A stretch of DNA of 5,553 bases, taken from Hydrogenothermaceae bacterium. GTDB lineage: Bacteria > Aquificota > Aquificia > Aquificales > Hydrogenothermaceae. The DNA is taken from assembly GCA_012961365.1 (NCBI GenBank), contig DTZN01000068.1, positions 1 to 5,553 on the forward strand, in the 5' to 3' direction. Shown in pieces: positions 1-5,539 of the stretch; the first letter of the stretch is position 1; every line of letters begins with the position of its first letter. Position numbers and translations under genes: made by a program. A model generated the notes under the pieces. That model had not been told where the DNA came from. It saw nothing but the letters and a program-made list of their open reading frames with translations, and searched no databases.

Positions 1-724
1 TTACTCTTTTTAAAATTGGATTATCTACTCTTGCATCTTTACCTTTTATTTCTATAAAATCTGTCATTTCTTTTAAACGAGAAGCTATTGCTCCTCCAAG
101 TTTATCTTCTATATCTATTTCATCTGGGTTTCTTTTATTTAAAGGTGTATTGGAAGTTATTATTATAGGTTTCAGTTCATTATATCTATTTATTATTATG
201 TAATGTAGTATATCTTTAGCCCAATCTGATAGCATTTCATTTCCTAAATCATCTAAAACTAAAAGAGGAGTATCTAAGACTTCATCTAAAATTTCCCTTC
301 CTGAACCATATCCTTCAAATGTAGCTTTTAAATCAAAAAGTAATGTTCTTGTGTCTCTAAAAAGACCAACTATTTTTCTTTTTAAGAAAAACTCCTTTAA
401 TATAGAAACTGCAAGATGAGTTTTGCCTACTCCTGGCGGACCAAATAAAAATAAACCTTTACCATTATCAAACTCTTTTGAGTTTACATAAGATCTAGCC
501 CTTTGTAAAACTAAATGTTGATTAAACTTTCTTTCTGGAGCATAATTTGTAAATGATTTTTCTCTGTATCTCTTAGGAATTCGCATTCTATCAAGTAGAG
601 ATTCAGATAAACTTTCTAGTTGACATTTACATTTTACAACACCTTCTTTTACAAATATCCAACCTGTATCATTACATTTATTGCATTTTACTTGTTCTTC
701 TAAACTATTAAGCTTCGTATCCAT
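1..724 (-). CDS. dnaC: DnaC/DnaI-like AAA+ ATPase, replicative helicase loader (C-terminus cut by window edge)
   Basis: Read directly from the minus strand: 241 codons are open from an ATG at 724 to the left edge with no stop, so the gene is partial, though probably nearly complete for this family. The N-terminus has a Cys cluster, C14-x2-C17 and C32-x-C34, like the zinc-binding region of DnaI-type loaders. The AAA+ core has Walker A GPPGVGKT (residues 95-102), Walker B LLVLDDLG (154-161), a sensor I TSN (190-192) and a probable arginine finger R216 in an SRL motif. By family knowledge, such proteins use ATP to load the DnaB hexamer onto DNA; IstB, the IS21 transposition ATPase, is the main look-alike. 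The Cys cluster and the absence of an adjacent transposase favour a loader. The start is firm, because an in-frame TAA lies at 740-742 and no other start codon falls between. Only a weak GAGA (734-737) precedes it, and the first 17 bases overlap the preceding gene, so coupled translation is likely. Confidence 0.88.
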   Translation of the reverse strand, partial: MDTKLNSLEEQVKCNKCNDTGWIFVKEGVVKCKCQLESLSESLLDRMRIPKRYREKSFTNYAPERKFNQHLVLQRARSYVNSKEFDNGKGLFLFGPPGVGKTHLAVSILKEFFLKRKIVGLFRDTRTLLFDLKATFEGYGSGREILDEVLDTPLLVLDDLGNEMLSDWAKDILHYIIINRYNELKPIIITSNTPLNKRNPDEIDIEDKLGGAIASRLKEMTDFIEIKGKDARVDNPILKRV

Positions 725-1013
725 CTTTTTTATTCTCTTTTAACTTTTTAAGAAGTGATTTTAACTCTTCTATCTTCTTTTTTATCTTATCTATATTCTC
801 TTTAATTTTTTCTTTATCAAGCTCTTTTTCTAATTCGTTAATCTTTTGCTTGATTTTCTCAGTAGTTTCTCCAGATTTTTCTTTAACTTCTTCAAAAATT
901 ATAGATAAACCTTCTTTTATTTTTTGTAAACCTTCATCTATTTTGCTATCTTTAGAATATGAAGAGTTAACTAGTATAATTAAGCTAACAAATATATAAA
1001 TTAACTTTTTCAT
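708..1013 (-). CDS. Small exported coiled-coil protein of unknown function
   Basis: This 101-residue protein is not one I recognise. It starts with a clear Sec signal peptide: MKK, a hydrophobic stretch (L4-V15), then a polar NSSYS with a likely cleavage after S20 (Ser at -3 and -1). There is no lipobox Cys. The mature part of about 80 residues is almost entirely Lys, Glu, Ile and Leu, with hydrophobics spaced as in a long amphipathic helix or coiled coil; one short break (SGETT, about 47-51) may divide two helices. No Cys and no enzyme motif are present. It should lie in the periplasm or outside the cell. Its ATG overlaps the tetR stop as ATGA (1010-1013), and its last 17 bases overlap the dnaC start, so it is the third gene of the operon and probably translationally coupled. 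Low complexity means that similarity hits could mislead. A real gene is supported by the signal peptide and the tight overlaps. Confidence 0.75.
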   Translation of the reverse strand: MKKLIYIFVSLIILVNSSYSKDSKIDEGLQKIKEGLSIIFEEVKEKSGETTEKIKQKINELEKELDKEKIKENIDKIKKKIEELKSLLKKLKENKKDGYEA

Positions 1014-1612
1014 TTTTTCATTATTCCATAAAATAGCTCACTTATAAACAAATCTGGGTCAGGTATAACAGGACCTTCTCTTTGTTCTATAACTTTTGCA
1101 AACACTTTAGCCTGAATTGAACCTAGAAAGAACATAGCTACATCTTCAGGATTAATATCTTCCCTAATTACTCCTTGTATTTGACCTTCTTCTATAACTT
1201 TAGCTAATCTGTTCTTGTAATCTTGAACAAAAGAATGGAGTATTTTTGTAAATTTCTTTTTATCTGACCTTGAAAAATCAAAACAAAGTATTGGAACTGC
1301 TCCTTTAGTATCCTCTAATACTTCTATGTGAGCTTTTAGAACCTGCCTTAATTTATCTTCTACTGTTTTTCCTTTTGCTATACCTATTTCTGCACTTTTT
1401 GAACATCTAGATACATAGTCATTAATAATAGCCATTATAATGTCATCCATAGAATTATAATGTTTAAAAATTGCTGCATCTGTCATTCCTAGTCTAGATG
1501 CAATATTTTTTGCAGTAAATTTTTTTAAACCTTCATTTACAATAATTTCGGCAGCTATCTTAACTATTTTCTCCTTTGTAGAAAGTTTTTCAAAATCTTT
1601 ATAGGCTTCCAT
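1010..1612 (-). CDS. TetR/AcrR-family transcriptional regulator
   Basis: With the start chosen here it has 200 residues, the usual TetR length. The N-terminal DNA-binding domain spans about residues 13-60: helix 1 IVKIAAEIIVNEG, then FTAKNIASRLGMTDAAIFKHY, in which TDAAIFKHY is the recognition helix. The helical C-terminal half (about 70-200) would bind a ligand and dimerise; no ligand can be read from it. The reading frame also opens from a TTG at 1624, but the ATG at 1612 is better, because GGAGGGG (1616-1622) sits just before it as an ideal ribosome site and the TTG start would lie inside that site. The start overlaps the end of the DHH gene by 14 bases, and the stop overlaps the next gene as ATGA. 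Family members usually repress nearby genes and often themselves. The operator-like repeats at 2510-2535, ahead of its own operon, are therefore a candidate target (inference). Confidence 0.9.
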   Translation of the reverse strand: MEAYKDFEKLSTKEKIVKIAAEIIVNEGLKKFTAKNIASRLGMTDAAIFKHYNSMDDIIMAIINDYVSRCSKSAEIGIAKGKTVEDKLRQVLKAHIEVLEDTKGAVPILCFDFSRSDKKKFTKILHSFVQDYKNRLAKVIEEGQIQGVIREDINPEDVAMFFLGSIQAKVFAKVIEQREGPVIPDPDLFISELFYGIMKK

Positions 1613-2483
1613 TTTCCCCTCCAAACTCTATAATGTTGCAAAACTGATGCAAATAGATTCCTGCTCCTGCCGCATGTTTATGACCTCCCCCACCTAATTT
1701 TTTTGCTAGTTCTAAAGCAGTAGGATTTTGTCCTTCACAACTTCTAAAACTTATTTTTACAAAATCTCCATTGATATTAAATAGTGCTACTGCTTCTCCT
1801 AACTGTTTAGATAAAATATTTCCTATTTCAGACTGAAATAATCCTGTATTAAATGCTTTTACTTTATATTTGTCTATATTTAAAATAGTTGGTTTTGCTT
1901 TTTCTACAAAGAAGTTTATTAAATAGTCTGTATATTCAGATATAACTTTACCTTTTTCTAAAAGGTTTTCGAGATTTTTGTCTATAAATTCTTTTACTTC
2001 TTCAGGTTTGTTTGTATACATAAATAAGAAAGAATTTATATCTTTAGTTTTATCTCCATACTCCCATTTCCATATGTCCTTATCTTCAACTAACTTTATA
2101 AGCTCTGGAATAGGTTCCCCATAAAAATATTTCCATGTTAAAGATGCTCCAGACATATTATTATCAAATATATATTCAAAATTTTCATATCTACTTGCAA
2201 GTTTTTTTAAGGTTTCATATATACCTATATGGTGGTCTATATTAACAACTTTTTTTGCTTTTTTTATAATTTTTTGGCTATCTTCCTCTGGAAATGAGAA
2301 ATCTACTATATATACAACTGTATTTGCGTCTATTTCTTTCAAAAATTGTTCAAAGTCTCCCTGCTTATATTTATGCTCAAATGGAAAAAGTTTACAGTCT
2401 TGAAACTTTTTCAATAAAACAGCTGCAGCAGTGGTTCCATCAGTACAATTTTTATGATATACACATACAATTTTTTCGTTCAT
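1599..2483 (-). CDS. DHH/DHHA1-family phosphoesterase (NrnA/NrnB-like class)
   Basis: This is a 294-residue, two-domain DHH phosphoesterase. Motif I is HKNCTDG (10-16), motif II is VDFS with D61, motif III is the signature DHH (83-85), and a further Asp-rich motif EDKD (133-136) probably completes the two-metal site. The C-terminal DHHA1 substrate-binding domain ends in the glycine-rich GGGGHKHAAGAG (264-275). The length fits the small nanoRNase and phosphodiesterase class rather than RecJ, which is much longer. Motif I reads C-T-D-G where classical members have D-x-D-G; this matches my recollection of a widespread subfamily with a YHxNCxDGxxAA start, whose substrate I do not know to be settled. 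The product is presumably cytoplasmic and Mn-dependent, acting on short oligonucleotides or cyclic dinucleotides (inference). It is first in the leftward operon, with GGAG (2489-2492) five bases before the ATG. Its end overlaps tetR. Confidence 0.88.
   Translation of the reverse strand: MNEKIVCVYHKNCTDGTTAAAVLLKKFQDCKLFPFEHKYKQGDFEQFLKEIDANTVVYIVDFSFPEEDSQKIIKKAKKVVNIDHHIGIYETLKKLASRYENFEYIFDNNMSGASLTWKYFYGEPIPELIKLVEDKDIWKWEYGDKTKDINSFLFMYTNKPEEVKEFIDKNLENLLEKGKVISEYTDYLINFFVEKAKPTILNIDKYKVKAFNTGLFQSEIGNILSKQLGEAVALFNINGDFVKISFRSCEGQNPTALELAKKLGGGGHKHAAGAGIYLHQFCNIIEFGGENGSL
1616..1622 (-). promoter_or_regulatory. Ribosome binding site deciding the tetR start
   Basis: GGAGGGG on the minus strand, with its GGAGG core five bases before the ATG at 1612. 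It is embedded in the last codons of the DHH gene. It argues against the alternative TTG start at 1624, whose codon overlaps the site. Confidence 0.8.
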
Positions 2484-2488
2484 GAATT

Positions 2489-2492
2489 CTCC
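2489..2492 (-). promoter_or_regulatory. Ribosome binding site of the DHH phosphoesterase gene
   Basis: GGAG on the minus strand, five bases before the ATG at 2483. It confirms the chosen start of the first gene in the leftward operon. Confidence 0.7.
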
Positions 2493-2509
2493 AAAAAAAG
2501 CTTTTGTTT

Positions 2510-2535
2510 GAATTAAAATATTTTAACCTTAATTC
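2510..2535. promoter_or_regulatory. Candidate operator: overlapping inverted repeats between divergent operons
   Basis: Two dyads overlap here. TTAAAATATTTTAA (2513-2526) is a perfect 14-base palindrome. GAATTAA (2510-2516) pairs with TTAATTC (2529-2535) across 12 bases. They cover the -35 region of pepA and lie 27-52 bases ahead of the DHH start, where a repressor could act on both directions. The TetR gene is the second member of the leftward operon, so it is the natural candidate binder. The AT-only composition of the core means that chance cannot be excluded in such AT-rich DNA. Confidence 0.35.
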
Positions 2536-2553
2536 TCTTTATTTTGTTATAAT
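2523..2553 (+). promoter_or_regulatory. pepA promoter (extended -10)
   Basis: TATAAT at 2548-2553 is a perfect -10 hexamer. It is preceded by TGT, giving the extended -10 form TGnTATAAT (2545-2553). A weak -35, TTAACC (2523-2528, four of six matches to TTGACA), stands 19 bases upstream; the extended -10 can make up for a poor -35. Transcription would start near 2560, leaving a leader of about 25 bases that contains the ribosome site. Confidence 0.65.
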
Positions 2554-2574
2554 TTGAAAAAATAACAGTAAAAA

Positions 2575-2581
2575 GAGGTGA
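2575..2581 (+). promoter_or_regulatory. pepA ribosome binding site
   Basis: GAGGTGA is a long match to the 16S rRNA anti-Shine-Dalgarno end. It ends four bases before the ATG at 2586, with seven bases between GAGG and the ATG, and it fixes the pepA start. Confidence 0.8.
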
Positions 2582-2585
2582 GAAG

Positions 2586-4091
2586 ATGGATATAAAAATA
2601 GTAAGTGGTAAAATTACAACAAATAAAGTAGATGCTTTATTTATTCCTATATTTAAAGAAACAAAAAAATTTGAAGAAGACCTTCAAAAACTAGATGATA
2701 CTTTAAACGGTGGAATATCTAAGCTAAAAAAACAACAAAAGTTTGATGGTTCAATAGGTAAAACTTTAGCTATTCCAACCTTTGGTAATTTAAAAGCAGA
2801 ATATATTGTTTTAATTGGTGCAGGTTCTAAAAAAGATGCAGATTTAGATGTAGCAAGAAGAGTTGCTTCTTTTGCAGTTAGATTTTCTAAAAATATTAAT
2901 GCCTCAAAAATTTTAATAGATGTAAATTCTTTTGCTTCTCAAGTAAAAGAAAATGAAGATGAATTATCACAAGCTTTTGTAGAAGGTGCTATTTTGGGCG
3001 AATATAAATTCGATAAATATAAATCAAAAAAAGATAATTTTAAAGTAAAAACTCTAATTTTAAGAGTTTCAAGAAAAAATAAAGCTAAGGCTGAAGAAAA
3101 AGCCAAGTTAGGAAAAATTTTAGCAGAAGCTCAAAATTTTACAAGGGATTTAGTAAATACTCCTGCAAATATAGTAAATCCAGAAAAACTTGCAGAAATA
3201 GCTCAAGATTTAGCAAAAGATTATGGGTTTGAAGTCAAAATATATGACGAAGAAGACTGCGAAAAAATGGGAATGGGGGCTTATCTCGCAGTAGCAAGAG
3301 GAAGTGCAAATCCACCAAGGTTTATACATTTAATTTATAAAGGGAAAAACCCTAAAGAGAAAGTTGCCCTTGTTGGTAAAGGGTTAACATTTGATAGTGG
3401 TGGTTTAAATATAAAACCCGGAGATTATATGAGATGGATGAAAGCAGATAAATCTGGAGCTTGTGCAGTTTTAGGGATATTTAAAGCACTAGGAGAGCTA
3501 AAACCTGAAGGTATTGAAGTTCATGGAATTATTGCAGCAGCAGAAAATATGCCAGATGGTAAATCTTATAGACCAGATGATATATTAACAGCTAAAAATG
3601 GTATAACTATAGAAGTTGGAAATACAGATGCAGAAGGAAGATTAACACTAGCAGATGCACTGTGCTACGCATCGGAACAAAACCCCGATTTAATCATAGA
3701 CATGGCAACTTTAACTGGAGCTTGTGTTGTTGCTCTTGGAGAATACACTGCAGGAATAATGGGAAATAATCAAAAAGCAATAAATGAAGTTTTAGAAGTT
3801 TCTAAAAAAACAGGTGAGTGGATGTGGCAACTACCATTTAACGATATGTTAAGAGAAGATATCAAACCTCCTAACGCAGATATTTATAATATTGGGAAAT
3901 CAAGATATGGCGGTGCTATTACAGCAGGATTATTCCTTGAAAAATTTGTTCCTGAAAAAACCCCTTGGGTTCATATAGACATAGCAGGACCAGCTCATAC
4001 AACATCTGGTTGGTATTACCATCCTAAAGGTGGGACAGGTTTTCCTGTTAGAACTATAACTACTTTATTGCTTAAAAAATCAAAAAATTAA
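2586..4091 (+). CDS. pepA: Leucyl aminopeptidase, M17 family (cytosol aminopeptidase)
   Basis: This is a complete 501-residue M17 aminopeptidase, the typical family length. The N-terminal macrodomain-like half (about 1-165) is variable. The C-terminal catalytic half holds the family signature NTDAEGRL (346-353). The expected two-metal ligands are visible: K265 and D270 in GKGLTFDSGG, D288 in KADKSGA, and D348 and E350 in the signature. The catalytic pair is K277 and R352. By family knowledge it forms a cytoplasmic hexamer that removes N-terminal residues, preferably Leu, from peptides using Zn or Mn, in peptide turnover. In Escherichia coli PepA also binds DNA as an accessory factor in site-specific recombination; nothing here shows that role. 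It has its own promoter and strong ribosome site, is divergent from the DHH operon, and ends at a terminator shared with the convergent CDF gene. No truncation or missing catalytic residue is seen. Confidence 0.97.
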   Translation: MDIKIVSGKITTNKVDALFIPIFKETKKFEEDLQKLDDTLNGGISKLKKQQKFDGSIGKTLAIPTFGNLKAEYIVLIGAGSKKDADLDVARRVASFAVRFSKNINASKILIDVNSFASQVKENEDELSQAFVEGAILGEYKFDKYKSKKDNFKVKTLILRVSRKNKAKAEEKAKLGKILAEAQNFTRDLVNTPANIVNPEKLAEIAQDLAKDYGFEVKIYDEEDCEKMGMGAYLAVARGSANPPRFIHLIYKGKNPKEKVALVGKGLTFDSGGLNIKPGDYMRWMKADKSGACAVLGIFKALGELKPEGIEVHGIIAAAENMPDGKSYRPDDILTAKNGITIEVGNTDAEGRLTLADALCYASEQNPDLIIDMATLTGACVVALGEYTAGIMGNNQKAINEVLEVSKKTGEWMWQLPFNDMLREDIKPPNADIYNIGKSRYGGAITAGLFLEKFVPEKTPWVHIDIAGPAHTTSGWYYHPKGGTGFPVRTITTLLLKKSKN

Positions 4092-4096
4092 AATAT

Positions 4097-4117
4097 GAGG
4101 GCTTTTTGCCCTCTTTT
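4097..4117. terminator. Shared bidirectional terminator between pepA and the CDF gene
   Basis: A perfect six-base stem, GAGGGC (4097-4102) with GCCCTC (4108-4113), closes a five-T loop and is followed by TTTT (4114-4117). It begins five bases after the pepA stop. On the other strand it lies two bases after the CDF stop codon, and the T-rich minus strand beyond it (4096 downward) would serve leftward transcripts. The convergent genes are only 24 bases apart, and this hairpin fills that space. Confidence 0.88.
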
Positions 4118-5030
4118 AATGTTTTACTTCACATTCAAAATTTTTCGTTTCAAATTGAACAGTAATATGGTTTATTCCAAATTGAGAAAGTTTTTTTTGT
4201 AAATCTTTTATTAAATTTTCTAATTGTGAAATTTCTTTATTTTCTACAACAATATGCCCTGTGAGATATATATCTTTTGAGGATAATGCCCATATATGAA
4301 TATCATGGACATCTAAAATATCTGGTAAATTTTTAATTTCTTTTATAACTAAATTATGATTAAATTCTTCTGGAATTCCTTCCATAAGTATACGAAGGCT
4401 TTTTTTTAAAACAGGAGTAGTCTCTTTTAGAATATAAATAGAAAATATTATTGATAAAATAGGGTCTATCCAGTAAATAGAAAACAAATACATAGCAATT
4501 CCACCGATTACAACTCCTAAAGAAATAACAGCATCACTAAAAAGATGTAAATATGCAGATTTTATATTAAGGTCTTCTTCGTGATGATGGTGATATTCAC
4601 TATGATTATGATGATGGGAATGAAAACCAAGCAAGTATGCAGAAATAAAATTAACAACAAAAGCAATAGCTCCAACAATTATTACAACAATACTTTCAAC
4701 AGGTTGAGGAAAAAAAAGCCTTTCTATACCTGTTATGATTATCAGGATAATAGCTCCTATTAAAACTGCAGAATTTACAAATCCAGCAATACTTTCGGCT
4801 CTTTTATACCCAAAAGTCATCTTTGGAGTAGGCTTTTTCGTCATAAAAATAATAGTTACATAAGCAATAATTAAAGAAACTACATCCTGAAAATTATGAA
4901 TAGCATCTGTAATAAGGGATATAGAATGACTATAAATTCCTGCTATTATTTGAGATATTACTATAACGAGGTTTAATACAATAGTAATAAAGAGTATGTT
5001 TTTTTTGTTTTTTATACTCTCTATATGCAA
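4116..5030 (-). CDS. Cation diffusion facilitator, CzcD/ZitB-like Zn(2+)/H(+) antiporter
   Basis: Six membrane segments fall at about residues 12-32, 38-63, 79-103, 114-135, 159-183 and 185-201 (numbered from the start chosen here, 304 residues). Transmembrane segments 2 and 5 each carry HxxxD (H45/D49 and H162/D166), the two-His two-Asp site of zinc-transporting members. Between segments 4 and 5 lies a His-rich cytoplasmic loop (136-153, nine His), typical of CzcD/ZitB. The C-terminal domain contains HDIHIW (242-247) and ends with C300 and H304, likely extra metal ligands. By family knowledge it sits in the inner membrane as a dimer and exports Zn, possibly Cd or Co, in exchange for protons. 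The frame is open from a TTG at 5045, but AGGAG (5038-5042) precedes a second TTG at 5030 by seven bases and overlaps the longer start region, so 5030 is preferred. No ATG is available near the N-terminus. Its coding strand has several eight-base A or T runs. Confidence 0.93.
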   Translation of the reverse strand: MHIESIKNKKNILFITIVLNLVIVISQIIAGIYSHSISLITDAIHNFQDVVSLIIAYVTIIFMTKKPTPKMTFGYKRAESIAGFVNSAVLIGAIILIIITGIERLFFPQPVESIVVIIVGAIAFVVNFISAYLLGFHSHHHNHSEYHHHHEEDLNIKSAYLHLFSDAVISLGVVIGGIAMYLFSIYWIDPILSIIFSIYILKETTPVLKKSLRILMEGIPEEFNHNLVIKEIKNLPDILDVHDIHIWALSSKDIYLTGHIVVENKEISQLENLIKDLQKKLSQFGINHITVQFETKNFECEVKH

Positions 5031-5037
5031 AGCTATG

Positions 5038-5042
5038 CTCCT
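5038..5042 (-). promoter_or_regulatory. Ribosome binding site deciding the CDF start
   Basis: AGGAG on the minus strand, seven bases before TTG at 5030 and immediately inside a longer frame that opens with TTG at 5045. This places the start at a UUG codon, which may lower expression. Confidence 0.65.
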
Positions 5043-5064
5043 CAATTTTAAACTATCAAATAAA

Positions 5065-5092
5065 AGTATAATATAAAATCAAATCATGAGAA
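5065..5092 (-). promoter_or_regulatory. Probable promoter of the CDF gene
   Basis: On the minus strand, TTCTCA (5087-5092, four of six matches to TTGACA) and TATACT (5065-5070, five of six matches to TATAAT) are 16 bases apart. Transcription would begin near 5058, about 16 bases ahead of the ribosome site. In such AT-rich DNA a chance match is possible. Confidence 0.4.
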
Positions 5093-5101
5093 TTATTTAA
5101 A

Positions 5102-5114
5102 AATAAGACTTATT
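5102..5114. promoter_or_regulatory. Operator-like dyad upstream of the CDF gene
   Basis: AATAAG and CTTATT form a perfect six-base inverted repeat around a single central A (13 bases in all). It lies ten bases upstream of the probable CDF -35, between that gene and the divergent small gene. Zinc exporters are commonly metal-controlled, so a regulator site is plausible. No specific regulator is identified and chance cannot be excluded. Confidence 0.25.
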
Positions 5115-5133
5115 ATCCTTATATTAAAGAGGT

Positions 5134-5160
5134 TTTACTAGAATAATTTTTTTGTATAAA
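5134..5160 (+). promoter_or_regulatory. Possible promoter of the small rightward gene
   Basis: TTTACT (5134-5139, four of six matches to TTGACA) and TATAAA (5155-5160, five of six matches to TATAAT) are 15 bases apart, a little short. A transcript would begin near 5167 and give a leader of about 60 bases before the ATG at 5226. This is weak evidence in AT-rich sequence. Confidence 0.3.
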
Positions 5161-5225
5161 AAATTTCCATAAGCAAAAAATATTAGAGGAACATGTAAAA
5201 GCTAAAATATCTATAGAACTTGGCA

Positions 5226-5513
5226 ATGACTAAGGTAAAAAATAAAGAAAACATTAAATATGCACTTAAATATATACTTCTTGACTTTGATATTGATGAG
5301 TTTGTTGCACTAGATATATATGATATAGAAAGAGCTCTAAGAACAAATGACCAAGTATTAATAAGTATGGTTAATGAAATTTTACAAAAATTTAAAAAAG
5401 AAATAACAGAGCCGGGAGTTTATGAGTTTATACTCGGATTTGCAAAAGACAATACACCTTTACTTTATAAAGAACTAAAAAATCTCAAGCAATCTAAAAA
5501 TAAAAAATTTTAA
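5226..5513 (+). CDS. Small hypothetical protein, probably all-helical
   Basis: I do not recognise this 95-residue protein. It has no signal peptide, membrane segment, Cys or His. The composition is charged, with an acidic hydrophobic stretch near the N-terminus (about 19-37, containing FDIDEFVALDIYD), a central amphipathic part and a Lys-rich tail ending KNKKF. It reads like a compact helical cytoplasmic protein, perhaps an adaptor or regulator, but no function can be assigned. The frame also opens from TTG at 5220; ATG at 5226 is preferred as the stronger codon, though neither has a good Shine-Dalgarno match. The nearest one, AGAGG (5185-5189), is too far upstream and stands before an ATG-TAA pair at 5193. 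It is divergent from the CDF gene. Codon use resembles its neighbours and the frame is open over its whole length, so a real gene is likely, but the weak start lowers certainty. Confidence 0.65.
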   Translation: MTKVKNKENIKYALKYILLDFDIDEFVALDIYDIERALRTNDQVLISMVNEILQKFKKEITEPGVYEFILGFAKDNTPLLYKELKNLKQSKNKKF

Positions 5514-5518
5514 ACGAA

Positions 5519-5539
5519 TTTATCTGTAATCTAGATAAA
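5519..5539. repeat. Inverted repeat after the small gene
   Basis: TTTATCT (5519-5525) and AGATAAA (5533-5539) form a seven-base stem around a seven-base loop, starting six bases after the small gene's stop. No T tract follows on the plus strand, so it is at best a weak terminator or a transcript-end hairpin. The rest of the window's last 40 bases shows no identifiable feature. Confidence 0.35.

Noticed and set aside
1..724. IstB-type transposition ATPase as evidence for an IS21-like element
   Set aside because: The AAA+ core would fit, but there is no transposase or terminal repeat in the window, and the N-terminal Cys cluster and operon context favour a DnaC/DnaI loader.
2294..2485. Rightward 63-codon open frame inside the DHH gene
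   Set aside because: It lies wholly antisense to a well-supported enzyme gene, has no family features, and is a shadow of that gene's codons.
2512..2558. Leftward promoter for the DHH operon
   Set aside because: TAAAAT (2520-2525) and TTCAAA (2553-2558) are candidate hexamers on the minus strand, but they are 27 bases apart and neither has a fitting partner. A promoter must exist nearby, but I cannot place it.
4570..4625. GATGATG-type repeat tract
   Set aside because: It looks like a simple repeat but is the His-codon-rich loop of the CDF protein, explained by the coding sequence.
4581..4763. Rightward 60-codon open frame opposite the CDF gene
   Set aside because: Its Met-rich start is simply the complement of the His codons in the exporter's His-rich loop. 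It has no ribosome site or recognisable content.
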